Origin: Mitsuaria chitosanitabida ATCC BAA-476 = NBRC 102408
GTDB lineage: Bacteria > Pseudomonadota > Gammaproteobacteria > Burkholderiales > Burkholderiaceae_C
NCBI RefSeq assembly: GCF_001598255.1
Contig: NZ_BCYP01000006.1
Span: 186,001 to 250,000 of the forward strand
Reading direction: 5' to 3'
DNA: 64,000 bases
In this document: piece by piece, positions 7,914 to 17,036 of the stretch
Position numbering within the stretch: the stretch's first letter is position 1
Layout of the letters: every line of letters starts with the position of its first letter
Program-made: the position numbers and the translations under genes
Notes under the pieces: model-generated
Seen by the model: the letters and a program-made list of their open reading frames with translations, nothing else
The model's database searches: none
Told to the model about the DNA's origin: nothing

Positions 7914-8636
7914 ATGAAGATCCTGGTCATCGAGGACGATCCCAAGACCGGCGACTACCTGCGCAAGGGGCTGCGGGAGAGCGGCTATACGGTCGACCTG
8001 TCGCGCAGCGGCCGCGACGGGCTGCAGATGGCGCTGAACCACGATTACGACCTCGTCCTCCTGGACGTGACCCTGCCGGGCATCGACGGCTGGCAGATCC
8101 TGCCCTCGCTGCGCGAGCGGGGCGATGTGCGGGTGATGTTCCTGACCGCGCGGGACCAACTGAGCGACCGCATCCGCGGGCTCGAACTGGGGGCCGACGA
8201 CTACCTCGTCAAACCCTTCTCCTTCACCGAGCTGGTGCTGCGCATCCGCACCTTGCTGCGCCGCGGCGTATCCCGCGACGCGGACCTGTACCAGGTGGCC
8301 GACCTCAAGCTCGACGCGCTGCGGCGCAAGGTGACACGCGAGGGCGTGGAGATCACGCTGACCAACAAGGAGTACCTGCTGCTGCATCTGCTGGTGAAGC
8401 ATCAAGGCGAGGCGCTCTCCCGCACGCTGATCGCGTCGGAGGTCTGGAACATGAACTTCGACAGCGACACGAACGTGGTCGATGTCGCGATCAAACGGCT
8501 GCGGGCCAAGGTCGATCGGCCCTTCGCGAAACCGTTGATCCACACGGTGCGCCATGTGGGGTACTGCTTCGGCGAAGCCCCCGGCGCCTCCGATGCCATC
8601 GACGAACCGGACGAATCCGGAGCCGCGACCTCATGA
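7914..8636 (+). CDS. OmpR-family response regulator, CusR/CopR-like
   Basis: A 240-residue DNA-binding response regulator. The receiver domain has the acidic pair ED (7-8), phospho-acceptor Asp51 in LLDVTLPGIDGW, Thr78 and Lys100 in DDYLVKPF. The C-terminal winged helix (about residues 125-220) carries LTNKEYLLLHLL and the TNVVDVAIKRLRAKVD recognition region typical of heavy-metal regulators. A 15-residue acidic tail follows. Its stop overlaps the kinase start (ATGA), so the two are translationally coupled. A CusR-like box lies just upstream, suggesting autoregulation. No copper efflux genes are adjacent, so the signal is not certain. Confidence 0.9.
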   Translation: MKILVIEDDPKTGDYLRKGLRESGYTVDLSRSGRDGLQMALNHDYDLVLLDVTLPGIDGWQILPSLRERGDVRVMFLTARDQLSDRIRGLELGADDYLVKPFSFTELVLRIRTLLRRGVSRDADLYQVADLKLDALRRKVTREGVEITLTNKEYLLLHLLVKHQGEALSRTLIASEVWNMNFDSDTNVVDVAIKRLRAKVDRPFAKPLIHTVRHVGYCFGEAPGASDAIDEPDESGAATS

Positions 8637-10042
8637 GCGCGCCGTGGATCCCACCGTCGCTCGCGGTGCGCGTGACCGTGCTGTGCGGGCTGATCGCCTT
8701 CGCGATGACCGGCATGCTCGGCGGCTACTTTTTCTTCTTCGCGCGGACCACCATCAACGCGCACGCGGACGACCAGCTCATCGGCCGCGCCGAGCACTTC
8801 CGCCGCCTGGTCGGCGACGCGCGCAGCGTGCAGGACCTGCGCGATCAATCGCTGATGTTCTCGGCCTTGCTGGGCGCGACCACGGACGTGCTGCTCCTGC
8901 GTCGCGTCGGGGAGCGCCCCTTCGTCGAGGTGAATCCCGCCGGCGTCGCGGTGCCCGCGACGCTGAGCGCGGTGCCCACGGATCGCGGCATGACGACGCG
9001 CGACGTCGTCCGCTCGCCCGACCATCCGCGCATGCACTGGGTCGCGGGGCTGGCCCGCTCGGGCCTGGACGGCGCGACGGTCGAGGTCGTCACCGGCCAT
9101 CCGCTCGAGAGCGAGATGCGGATGATCGACGAGAGCCGCTTCCAGATCCTGCGCAGCACGCTGATGTCGATCGCCGTCTCCGTGCTGCTGGTCTACCTGG
9201 CCCTGCGCCAGGGGCTGCGCCCGCTGAGGCGCGTCACGGACCAGGCGGCCCGCATCCATCCGATCGACCTCTCCATCCGCTTCCCCGAGGACGACGCGCC
9301 CCGCGAGCTGCGCGACATGGTGTCGGTCTTCAACGCGATGCTGGATCGCATCTCGCTGGGCTACGACCGGCTGTCGCAGTTCTCGGCCGACCTGGCGCAT
9401 GAGATCCGCACCCCGGTCGGCGCGCTGATCGGGCAGACGCAGGTCGCGCTGCATCGCGTGCGCCGTCCCGACGAGTACCAGCAGGTGCTGGAATCGAATC
9501 TGGAGGAGCTGAACCGGCTCAGCCACATCGTGGACAACATCCTGTTCCTCGCGCGGGCCGATCACGCGATGCTCGACATCGAGCGCGCGCCGCTGGCGCT
9601 GGACGACGAGCTGCGCGGCATCGCCGACTACTTCGAGGGGCCCGCGGAGGAGGCGGGCCTGCGCTTCATCGTGAGGGCGAGCGGCACGGCGCTGGCCAAC
9701 GCGCCGCTGGTCCGGCGCGCGCTGCACAACCTGGTCGTGAACGCGCTGCGCTACAGCCGTCCGGGCACGACGGTGCGCCTGATCGCCGAGCCGCTCCAGG
9801 GCGGCGCGCTGATCGCGGTCGAGAACGACGGCGCGGTCATTCCCGCGGAGCAACTGGAACGCCTCTTCGACCGCTTCTACCGCGCGGATGCCACGGGCGC
9901 GCGGCCGGCGGCGTCGAGCGGCCTGGGTCTGGCCATCGTCAAGGCGATCATGGCCCTCCACCACGGCGAGGCGCGGGTCAGCTGCTCCGCCGCCGGCACC
10001 ATCCGCTTCGAGCTGCGCTTCCCGGGGGGAGAGGGCAGGTAA
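8633..10042 (+). CDS. Heavy-metal-type sensor histidine kinase, CusS-like
   Basis: A 469-residue inner-membrane sensor kinase. It has two membrane segments (about residues 14-37 and 172-192) enclosing a ~135-residue periplasmic sensor region. A HAMP linker follows, then HisKA with phospho-acceptor His256 in ADLAHEIRTP. The ATPase domain has an N box (HNLVVNALRYS), a GLGLAIVKAI G box and FDRFYRAD. The arrangement matches the CusS/CopS class. The start overlaps the regulator stop by 4 bases. A LysR gene begins only 11 bases downstream, so read-through into the malonate regulator is possible. Confidence 0.9.
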   Translation: MSAPWIPPSLAVRVTVLCGLIAFAMTGMLGGYFFFFARTTINAHADDQLIGRAEHFRRLVGDARSVQDLRDQSLMFSALLGATTDVLLLRRVGERPFVEVNPAGVAVPATLSAVPTDRGMTTRDVVRSPDHPRMHWVAGLARSGLDGATVEVVTGHPLESEMRMIDESRFQILRSTLMSIAVSVLLVYLALRQGLRPLRRVTDQAARIHPIDLSIRFPEDDAPRELRDMVSVFNAMLDRISLGYDRLSQFSADLAHEIRTPVGALIGQTQVALHRVRRPDEYQQVLESNLEELNRLSHIVDNILFLARADHAMLDIERAPLALDDELRGIADYFEGPAEEAGLRFIVRASGTALANAPLVRRALHNLVVNALRYSRPGTTVRLIAEPLQGGALIAVENDGAVIPAEQLERLFDRFYRADATGARPAASSGLGLAIVKAIMALHHGEARVSCSAAGTIRFELRFPGGEGR

Positions 10043-10053
10043 GCTGCTGACCC

Positions 10054-10971
10054 ATGCTTGACCGCATCGACGAAGAGATCACCTTCCGCAAGCTCGAGAT
10101 CCTGCTGGCCTTCCTGGAGGCCGGCAATCTCGCCCGCGCCGCCGAGCGGCTGGGCATCAGCGCGGTCAGCGTGCATCGCGCCCTGCATTCGCTGGAGACG
10201 GGCACCCGTTGCACGCTGTTCCGGCTGGAGGGCCGCAACCTGCAGCCCAACGACGCGGCCCATGCGCTGGCCGACGTGGCCCGCGAGGTCCTGCAATCGA
10301 TGGCCAACGGCATCCGCGCGACGCGCGACATCGCCGGCTACGCGGCCGATCGCATCCGCATCGGCTCGCTGTATTCGCTGACCAGCGGCACCGTGCCGGC
10401 GCTGATCATGGGCCTGCGCCTGCGCAAGCCCGACATCCAGGCCGAACTGGTGCTGGGCTCCAACAGCGACCTGCTGCGCAAGCTGCGCGAGGGCGCGCTG
10501 GACGCCACCGTCATGGGCAGCCCCGAAGGCGCCAGCGACGTGGAGACGCAGCTGCTCTTCGAGGACGACATCTTCTTCGCCGCGCCCGCCGACTCTCCGT
10601 ACGCGCGCGAGTCCGAGATCGACCTGAGCGCCTGCGCCGACGAGCGCTTCGTCTCGCTGGCCGAGGGCTACGTCACGCACGACCGCTTCGTCGACGCCTT
10701 CCGCGTCGCGCGCTTCGAGCCCAATGTGGTCATGACCACCAACGACATCTTCTCGCTGATGAACCTGGTGGGCGGGGGCATCGGCTGCACGCTGCTGCCG
10801 GGGCGCATCCGCGGCGTGCTGCCGCGCAGCGTCTGCCTGATCCCGCTGCGGCCCCCTTACCAGATGCGGCAGAAGATCTCCGTGGTTTTCCTGCGCACGC
10901 GGGAGCGCGATCCCAACCTGCTGTCGCTGCTGGCCGCCGGACGCGCCTACGCCGCCGAGTTCAAGGCCTGA
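10054..10971 (+). CDS. mdcR: LysR-family regulator, probably of malonate utilisation
   Basis: A 305-residue LysR-type transcription factor. The N-terminal winged helix-turn-helix (about residues 10-70) includes GNLARAAERLGISAVSVHRAL. A periplasmic-binding-protein-like effector domain follows (about 95-300). Malonate clusters in Klebsiella, Acinetobacter and Pseudomonas carry a LysR regulator (MdcR). Its position immediately before the malonate transporter supports the same role here, but the effector is inferred. Unlike most LysR genes it points the same way as its presumed target. It starts 11 bases after the sensor kinase gene. Confidence 0.78.
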   Translation: MLDRIDEEITFRKLEILLAFLEAGNLARAAERLGISAVSVHRALHSLETGTRCTLFRLEGRNLQPNDAAHALADVAREVLQSMANGIRATRDIAGYAADRIRIGSLYSLTSGTVPALIMGLRLRKPDIQAELVLGSNSDLLRKLREGALDATVMGSPEGASDVETQLLFEDDIFFAAPADSPYARESEIDLSACADERFVSLAEGYVTHDRFVDAFRVARFEPNVVMTTNDIFSLMNLVGGGIGCTLLPGRIRGVLPRSVCLIPLRPPYQMRQKISVVFLRTRERDPNLLSLLAAGRAYAAEFKA

Positions 10972-11001
10972 GTCCCTGGCAGGGGCTGACGCCGCGTCCA
11001 A

Positions 11002-11011
11002 GGGTTAACCC
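11002..11011. promoter_or_regulatory. Perfect palindrome, candidate regulator site
   Basis: GGGTTAACCC is a perfect 10-base palindrome in the 155-base gap between the LysR gene and the transporter. It lies about 45 bases before a possible -35 element. This is a plausible place for an activator site, but no binding rule for this regulator is known to me. Confidence 0.32.
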
Positions 11012-11053
11012 ACGATCCTTGCGCTGGGCGTAAAGGTCGCCCGGTCGGGCTGA

Positions 11054-11082
11054 TTGACGCCCTGAGGGACCGCTTCGACACT
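11054..11082 (+). promoter_or_regulatory. Possible activator-dependent promoter of the malonate operon
   Basis: TTGACG (11054-11059) is followed after exactly 17 bases by GACACT (11077-11082). The -35 is good and the -10 poor, as often seen at LysR-activated promoters. It would give a leader of about 38 bases. Confidence 0.4.
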
Positions 11083-11126
11083 GCGGCCGCATCCCGCCGA
11101 TCAGAGCGGACCTCAGGAGACAAGCC

Positions 11127-12146
11127 ATGACCTTCACTCGACGCCAATGGATGGGCGCCGCCGCCGCCGGCGCGGCCACCACCGCCTGGCCCGGCGCCTT
11201 CGCCCAGGCGGGCGGCCTCAAGATCTCGCACCAGTTCCCCGGCGGATCCCTCACCGAGGGCGACTTCCGCGACCGGCTCTGCCGCAAGTTCGCCGCCGAG
11301 ATCGACAAGCGCAGCGGCGGCGCGCTCAAGGCCTCCGTCTATCCGGGGTCCTCGCTGATGAAGACCAACGCGCAGTTCTCGGCGATGCGCAAGGGCGCGC
11401 TGGACATGAGCCTGGTGCCGCTGTCCTACGCCGGCGGCGAGGTGGCCGAGACCAACGCCGGCCTGATGCCCGCGCTGGTGCCCAGCTACGAGCAGGGCGC
11501 GGCCTGGAAGACCGCCGAGGTCGGCAAGCTGCTGTCCAAGGTGCTGGACGACAAGGGCGTGATCATCGTCAGCTGGGTCTGGCAGGCCGGCGGCGTGGCC
11601 AGCCGCGCGCGCCAGCTGGTGACGCCGGACGACGCCAAGGGACTGAAGGTCCGCGGCGGCAGCCGCGAGATGGACATGATGCTCAAGACCGCGGGCGCCT
11701 CCGTCATCACGCTGCCGTCCAACGAGATCTACGCCGCCATGCAGACCGGCGCGATGGACGCGGCGATGACCTCGTCCACCAGCTTCATCTCCTTCAAGCT
11801 GGAGGAGATCGCCAAGCACCTGACCTCGGGCCGGCAGCGCACCTACTGGTTCATGCTGGAGCCGCTGATGATCTCCAAGGAGGTCTTCGGCAAGCTGCCC
11901 AAGGCGCAGCAGGACATCGTCATGGCCGTGGGCGCGGAGCTCGAGGTCTTCGCCCGCGACGCGGCCAAGGCAGACGACAAGGCCGCCGCGGAGATCTACG
12001 CCAAGGCCGGCGCCAAGGTCTACGACATGGACGAGCCCACGCTCAAGAAGTGGCAGGCCATCGCCCGCGACACGGCGTGGAAGGACTTCGCCGACAAGAA
12101 CGAATCCTGCGCCGCCATCATCAAGGCCGCGCAGAAGCTGCTATGA
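11127..12146 (+). CDS. dctP: TRAP transporter substrate-binding protein (malonate importer, inferred)
   Basis: A 339-residue periplasmic solute-binding protein of the DctP family. The N-terminus has a twin-arginine-type signal (Arg5-Arg6 in TRRQWMG, hydrophobic Ala-rich core, cleavage near AFA-QA at about residue 26), so it is likely exported folded. The mature part carries the YPGSSL, MRKGALDMSLVPLSY and LPSNEIYAAMQTGAMDA segments typical of DctP proteins. The conserved substrate-carboxylate arginine is probably in KGLKVRGG. A good Shine-Dalgarno (CAGGAG) lies upstream. Its place before dctQM and the mdc genes implies malonate as substrate; MatPQM TRAP malonate transporters are known in other proteobacteria. 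Confidence 0.87.
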   Translation: MTFTRRQWMGAAAAGAATTAWPGAFAQAGGLKISHQFPGGSLTEGDFRDRLCRKFAAEIDKRSGGALKASVYPGSSLMKTNAQFSAMRKGALDMSLVPLSYAGGEVAETNAGLMPALVPSYEQGAAWKTAEVGKLLSKVLDDKGVIIVSWVWQAGGVASRARQLVTPDDAKGLKVRGGSREMDMMLKTAGASVITLPSNEIYAAMQTGAMDAAMTSSTSFISFKLEEIAKHLTSGRQRTYWFMLEPLMISKEVFGKLPKAQQDIVMAVGAELEVFARDAAKADDKAAAEIYAKAGAKVYDMDEPTLKKWQAIARDTAWKDFADKNESCAAIIKAAQKLL

Positions 12147-12715
12147 GCCACGGCTTCGAGCTCCGGCCGGCGGTGGCCGGCATCGACCCCGCGACGCCGG
12201 CCGTGCTGCGGCCGCTGGCCCGGGGCCTGCATCGCCTCAACCAACTGATGGTGGCGCTGGGCATGCTGGCGCTGCTGGTCGCGTCCGCGGTGCTGACCTA
12301 CAGCGTGGTCTCGCGCTACGTGATGAAGGCGTCGACGGACTGGCAGGACGAGGCGGCCGTGTTCTGCCTGGTCGGGGCCACCTTCCTCTGCGGCTCCTTC
12401 GTGCAGTCGCTGCGCGGCCACGTGGGCATCGAGGCCGTGGCCGGCCTGCTGCCGCGCGCGCTCAACCGGCTGCGCCTGGCGCTGGTGGACCTGCTGTGCA
12501 CCGTCTTCTGCGGCTTCTTCGCCTGGAAGTCCTGGACGCTGTTCCATGAGGCCTGGGTCGAGGGCCAGACCACGTCCTCGTCCTGGGCGCCGCCGCTGTG
12601 GATCCCCTACGGCCTGATGGCGCTGGGCATGACGCTGCTGAGCGTGCAGCTGCTGGTCCAGCTCACGGCCAGCCTGAACCGCCTGCTGCCGACCCGCCAA
12701 GGAGACGCGACATGA
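12143..12715 (+). CDS. dctQ: TRAP transporter small membrane subunit
   Basis: A 190-residue inner-membrane protein with four hydrophobic segments and a ~35-residue cytoplasmic N-terminus. VVSRYVMKASTDWQDEAAVF, in the first half, and RGHVGIEAV are typical DctQ signatures. Its ATG overlaps the stop of the binding protein (ATGA) and its own stop overlaps the start of the large subunit in the same way. The three parts are therefore translationally coupled. It is required as partner of DctM in Na+-driven TRAP import. Confidence 0.88.
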   Translation: MSHGFELRPAVAGIDPATPAVLRPLARGLHRLNQLMVALGMLALLVASAVLTYSVVSRYVMKASTDWQDEAAVFCLVGATFLCGSFVQSLRGHVGIEAVAGLLPRALNRLRLALVDLLCTVFCGFFAWKSWTLFHEAWVEGQTTSSSWAPPLWIPYGLMALGMTLLSVQLLVQLTASLNRLLPTRQGDAT

Positions 12716-14076
12716 GCATGCTGCTCCTGGGCACGCTGTTCGGCGTCGTCACCCTGCTGTTCATGTTCTCGGGCGCGCCGATCGCGTTCGCACTCGGCAG
12801 CGTGGCCACCCTGTTCATGGCGATCTTCATGCCGGCCTCCGCGCTGGACACCATCACCCAGAACGTCTATGAGGAGATGGCCAGCATCACGCTGCTCTCC
12901 ATCCCGCTGTTCATCCTGAAGGGCGCGGCGATCGGCAAGTCGCGCGCGGGCCAGGACCTGTATGCGGCCATGCATGTGTGGATGGGCAAGATCCCCGGCG
13001 GGCTGGGCATCGCCAACGTCTTCGCCTGCGCCCTGTTCGCGGCGATGGCCGGCTCCAGCCCCGCGACCTGCTCGGCCATCGGCAGCGCCGGGATCCCGGA
13101 GATGCGCAAGCGCGGCTACTCCCCCGGCTTCGCGGCCGGCATCATCGCCGCGGGCGGCACGCTGGGCATCCTGCTGCCGCCGTCGATCACGATGATCCTG
13201 TACGCCGTCGCGGCGGAGCAGTCGCTGGGCCGGCTGTTCCTGGCCGGCATCGCGCCGGGGCTGCTGCTGGTGGCGCTGTTCGCGGTCTACGCCGCGCTGC
13301 GCTATCGCAAGGAGCATGCGCTGGCCGAGGCCGAGTTCAAGCGCACCGGCGCCGCCTCCGCGCTGCTGGCGGGCGAGACCTTCACCACGCGCCAGAAGTT
13401 CGAGATGCTGCCGCGCGTCGTGCCCTTCGTGCTGCTGCTGATCGGCGTGATGGTGGCGCTGTACGGCGGCTTCGCGACGCCGTCGGAGACCGCGGGCCTG
13501 GGCGCGCTGCTGGCGCTGGCGCTGATCGCCGGCATCTACGGGGTCTGGCGGCCGCGGGACGTGGCGCCCATCCTGAGCTCGACGCTGAAGGAGTCGACCA
13601 TGCTGATGTTCATCATCGGCATGTCGCTGCTGTTCTCCTACGTGATGAGCTATCTGCACATCAGCCAGGCGGCGGCCGAATGGATCGTCGGCATGCAGCT
13701 GTCCAAGTGGGTGCTGCTGGCGGCGGTGCTGCTGATGGTGATCCTGCTGGGCTTCTTCCTGCCCCCGGTGAGCATCATCCTCATGACGGCGCCCATCATC
13801 CTGCCGCCGCTCAAGGCCGCGGGCTTCGACCTGATCTGGTTCGGCATCCTGATGACCATCGTGATGGAGACCGGCCTGATCCATCCGCCGGTGGGCCTGA
13901 ACATCTTCGTCATCAAGAACATCGCGCCCGACATCGAGCTCAGCGACATCATCTGGGGCGTGCTGCCCTTCGTGGTGCTGATGCTGCTGGCCGTGCTGCT
14001 GATCTGCCTCTTCCCCGGCATCGCCACCGCCTTGCCCGACGCCGTGATGGGCGCCGTCGCGGGCGCGGCCCACTAG
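12712..14076 (+). CDS. dctM: TRAP transporter large permease
   Basis: A 454-residue inner-membrane permease with about twelve hydrophobic segments. It forms the Na+-coupled channel of the TRAP system. SGAPIAFALGSVATLF near the N-terminus, MAGSSPATCSAIGSAGIPEM and AAGGTLGILLPPSI (about residues 110-165), and the late GLIHPPVGLNIFV segment are family hallmarks. An unusually polar loop (about residues 200-230) precedes the second half. It overlaps dctQ by 4 bases, and mdcA starts 8 bases after its stop, so transport and decarboxylase genes form one operon. Confidence 0.92.
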   Translation: MSMLLLGTLFGVVTLLFMFSGAPIAFALGSVATLFMAIFMPASALDTITQNVYEEMASITLLSIPLFILKGAAIGKSRAGQDLYAAMHVWMGKIPGGLGIANVFACALFAAMAGSSPATCSAIGSAGIPEMRKRGYSPGFAAGIIAAGGTLGILLPPSITMILYAVAAEQSLGRLFLAGIAPGLLLVALFAVYAALRYRKEHALAEAEFKRTGAASALLAGETFTTRQKFEMLPRVVPFVLLLIGVMVALYGGFATPSETAGLGALLALALIAGIYGVWRPRDVAPILSSTLKESTMLMFIIGMSLLFSYVMSYLHISQAAAEWIVGMQLSKWVLLAAVLLMVILLGFFLPPVSIILMTAPIILPPLKAAGFDLIWFGILMTIVMETGLIHPPVGLNIFVIKNIAPDIELSDIIWGVLPFVVLMLLAVLLICLFPGIATALPDAVMGAVAGAAH

Positions 14077-14084
14077 GAGCGCCG

Positions 14085-15779
14085 ATGAACGCCGCCACCA
14101 ACGCCGCTCCGGACTGGGGCCGGCGCGCCGCGCATCGCGCGCGGCGCCTGGATCGCGCCGCGCGGGCGCTGGGCCGCCGGCTGCGCGGCCGGCACGTCGA
14201 CACCGACGCCCTGCGCGATCTGCTCGAGGCCGTGATCGAACCCGGCGACCGCGTCTGCCTGGAAGGCAACAACCAGAAGCAGGCCGACTTCCTCGCGCAG
14301 TGCCTGACGCAGGTCGATCCGCGGCGCGTGCGCGACCTGCACATGGTGCAGTCGGTGCTCGCGCTGCCGGAGCACCTGGACCTGTTCGAGTCCGGCATCG
14401 CGCGCCGGCTGGACTTCTCGTTCTCGGGCCCGCAGGGCGCGCGGCTGGCGAAGCTGGTCGCCAGCGGCGGCATCGAGATCGGCGCGATCCACACCTACCT
14501 GGAGCTGTTCGCGCGCTACTTCGTCGACCTCACGCCCCAGGTGGCGCTGGTGGCGGCGCACGCGGCCGATGCCGACGGCAATCTCTACACCGGGCCCAAC
14601 ACCGAGGACACGCCGGCCATCGTCGAGGCGACGGCCTTCTCCGGTGGCCTCGTGATCGCGCAGGTCAACGAGATCGTGCCCCGCGGCACGAGGCTGCCGC
14701 GCGTGGACATTCCGGCGGACTGGGTGGACTTCGTCGTGCTCGCGCCGCGTCCCAATCTGGTGGAGCCGCTGTTCACGCGCGACCCCGCGCAGATCAGCGA
14801 GATCCAGGTGCTGATGGCCATGATGGCGATCAAGGGCATCTATGCCGAGTACGGCGTGCAGCGGCTCAACCACGGCATCGGCTTTGACACCGCGGCCATC
14901 GAGCTGCTGCTGCCGACCTACGGCGAGTCGCTCGGCCTGAAGGGCCGCATCTGCCAGCATTGGGCGCTGAACCCGCATCCGGCGCTGATCCCGGCGATCG
15001 AGGCGGGCTGGGTGGCGTCCATCCATTCCTTCGGCTCCGAGCTGGGCATGGAGGACTACATCCGCGCGCGCGCCGACGTGTTCTTCACCGGCGCCGACGG
15101 CAGCCTGCGCAGCAACCGGGCCTTCAGCCAGGCGGCGGGGCATTACGCCTGCGATCTGTTCATCGGCTCCACGCTGCAGATGGACCTGCAGGGCAACAGC
15201 TCGACCGCGACGCTGGGCCGCATCACCGGCTTCGGCGGCGCGCCCAACATGGGTGCCGACGCGCGCGGCCGTCGCCATGCCAGCGCGGCCTGGCTCATGG
15301 CGGGCGAGCAGGCACGGGCGGGCCGTCCCGGCGCGGCCGGCACGCCGCGCGGCCAGAAGCTGGTCGTGCAGATGGTGGAGACCTTCCGCGAGCACATGGC
15401 GCCCGCCTTCGTCGAGCGGCTCGACGCCTGGACGCTGCAGGAGCAGGCCGGCATGGCGCTGCCGCCGATCATGATCTACGGCGAGGACGTGAGCCACGTG
15501 CTGACGGAGGAGGGCATCGCCAACCTGCTGCTGTGCCGCTCCGACGAGGAGCGCGAGCAGGCGATCCGCGGCGTGGCCGGCTACACCGCGGTGGGGCTGG
15601 CGCGCGACGCGCGCATGGTCGACAACCTGCGCGACCGCGGCGTGATCCGCCGGCCCGCGGACCTGGGCATCGATCCGCGCGACGCCACCCGCAACCTGCT
15701 CGCGGCGCGCAGCATGCGCGACCTCGTGCGCGCCAGCGGCGGTCTGTACAGCCCGCCCAAGCGCTTCCGTCACTGGTGA
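14085..15779 (+). CDS. mdcA: Malonate decarboxylase alpha subunit
   Basis: A 564-residue acyl-carrier-protein transferase. It swaps acetyl for malonyl on the carrier protein MdcC, releasing acetate, in biotin-independent malonate decarboxylation. The conserved stretches CLEGNNQKQADFLAQ, GANTEDT-type ADGNLYTGPNTEDTP, SFGSELGMEDYI and LQGNSSTATLGRITGFGGAPNMG identify MdcA. GGAG lies 8 bases before the ATG. The N-terminal ~25 residues are Arg/Ala-rich. It is the first of seven tightly packed mdc genes. Confidence 0.95.
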   Translation: MNAATNAAPDWGRRAAHRARRLDRAARALGRRLRGRHVDTDALRDLLEAVIEPGDRVCLEGNNQKQADFLAQCLTQVDPRRVRDLHMVQSVLALPEHLDLFESGIARRLDFSFSGPQGARLAKLVASGGIEIGAIHTYLELFARYFVDLTPQVALVAAHAADADGNLYTGPNTEDTPAIVEATAFSGGLVIAQVNEIVPRGTRLPRVDIPADWVDFVVLAPRPNLVEPLFTRDPAQISEIQVLMAMMAIKGIYAEYGVQRLNHGIGFDTAAIELLLPTYGESLGLKGRICQHWALNPHPALIPAIEAGWVASIHSFGSELGMEDYIRARADVFFTGADGSLRSNRAFSQAAGHYACDLFIGSTLQMDLQGNSSTATLGRITGFGGAPNMGADARGRRHASAAWLMAGEQARAGRPGAAGTPRGQKLVVQMVETFREHMAPAFVERLDAWTLQEQAGMALPPIMIYGEDVSHVLTEEGIANLLLCRSDEEREQAIRGVAGYTAVGLARDARMVDNLRDRGVIRRPADLGIDPRDATRNLLAARSMRDLVRASGGLYSPPKRFRHW

Positions 15780-15786
15780 GGCGACC

Positions 15787-16104
15787 ATGAACCAACCTGG
15801 ACTCGAAACCCTGGACTACCGCTTCGCCGGCACGCGCCCGGCGGGCAGCTTCACGCCGGTGCTGGTGGGCGTGGTCGGCTCGGGCAACCTCGAGGTGCTG
15901 ATGGAGCCCGCGCCCGGCGCCGACTGCCATCTGCACATCGAGACCTCGGCCCGCGGCTTCGGCGCGATCTGGGCCGCGGTGGCGAAGGACTTCCACGGCC
16001 GCCACGACCTGGCCGGCGTGCGCCTGTCCATCCACGACATGGGCGCCACGCCCGCCGTCGTCAGTCTGCGCCTGGACCAGGCCGTGCGGGAGCTGCAACC
16101 ATGA
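15787..16104 (+). CDS. mdcC: Malonate decarboxylase acyl carrier protein (delta subunit)
   Basis: A 105-residue carrier protein that holds the 2'-(5''-phosphoribosyl)-3'-dephospho-CoA arm on which malonyl is decarboxylated. The modified serine is Ser32 in VGSGNLEVL, matching the Klebsiella site in a nearly identical context. The start lies 7 bases after mdcA, and the stop overlaps mdcD (ATGA). Confidence 0.94.
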   Translation: MNQPGLETLDYRFAGTRPAGSFTPVLVGVVGSGNLEVLMEPAPGADCHLHIETSARGFGAIWAAVAKDFHGRHDLAGVRLSIHDMGATPAVVSLRLDQAVRELQP

Positions 16105-17036
16105 TCTCCTACGCCGAATGCGCCGCCCGCGAGCGGCTGGCGCTGCTGCTCGATCCGGGCAGCCTGCATGAATGGCTGCCGCCCGCCGAGCGGCTCACCA
16201 GTCCCCACCTGGCGCAGCTCGGGCTGCCGGCCGCCTTCGACGACGGCGTCGTCATCGGCCGCGCGACCCTGGGCGGACGCGAGGTCTTCATCGCCGCGCA
16301 GGAGGGCGAGTTCATGGGCGGCGGCGTCGGCGAGGTGCACGGCGCCAAGCTGGTGGGGCTGCTCAAGCGCGCCCAGCGCGACCGGCCCGAGGCGGTGCTG
16401 CTGCTGGTCGAGTCGGGGGGCGTGCGCCTGCACGAGGCTAACGCCGGCCTGATCGCGGTGTCCGAGGTGATGCGGGCGGTGCTCGACCTGCGGGCGGCCG
16501 GCATTCCGGTCATCGTGCTGATCGGCGGCGCCAACGGCTGCTTCGGCGGCATGGGCATCGTGGCGCGCTGCGCCGATCACGTGGTGATGAGCGATCTGGG
16601 GCGGCTGGCGATGTCGGGGCCCGAGGTGATCGAGGCCTCGCATGGCGTGGAGGAGTTCGACGCGCGCGACCGCGCGCTGGTCTGGCGCACCACCGGGGGC
16701 AAGCACCGCTGGCTGACCGGCGACTGCGACACCCTGGTCGAGGACGACGTGGCCGCCTTCCGCGACGCGGCGATCGCGGCGCTGGGCGCCGCGCGCGCGG
16801 TCACGCGGGAGTCGCTGGAGCAGGAGCACGCGCTGTTGAGCGCGCGACTGCGGTTCGATGGCGCCGAGGCGATCGATCTGTGGGCCGCGATGGGGGTGCC
16901 CGATCCGGTCCGGGTGCCCGAGGTGGACGTCGCGGTCCTGCAAGGCTTCGGCGCAGGCCCGAGGGCAGCTCAGGGGGCGGGCCAGGACACGGGACCGGGC
17001 GTCGGGCCGGCAGGACGATCGGGAGCGCGGCGATGA
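16101..17036 (+). CDS. mdcD: Malonate decarboxylase beta subunit
   Basis: A 311-residue carboxyltransferase-fold subunit which, with MdcE, decarboxylates malonyl-S-ACP to acetyl-S-ACP. It resembles the acetyl-CoA carboxylase beta family: QEGEFMGGGVGEVHGAK, LLVESGGVRLHEANAG and IGGANGCFGGMGIVARC (oxyanion-hole region) are present. The last ~35 residues are Gly/Ala/Arg-rich and disordered, and probably dispensable. It overlaps both neighbours by 4 bases, which implies coupled translation and a fixed subunit ratio. Confidence 0.95.
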   Translation: MISYAECAARERLALLLDPGSLHEWLPPAERLTSPHLAQLGLPAAFDDGVVIGRATLGGREVFIAAQEGEFMGGGVGEVHGAKLVGLLKRAQRDRPEAVLLLVESGGVRLHEANAGLIAVSEVMRAVLDLRAAGIPVIVLIGGANGCFGGMGIVARCADHVVMSDLGRLAMSGPEVIEASHGVEEFDARDRALVWRTTGGKHRWLTGDCDTLVEDDVAAFRDAAIAALGAARAVTRESLEQEHALLSARLRFDGAEAIDLWAAMGVPDPVRVPEVDVAVLQGFGAGPRAAQGAGQDTGPGVGPAGRSGARR

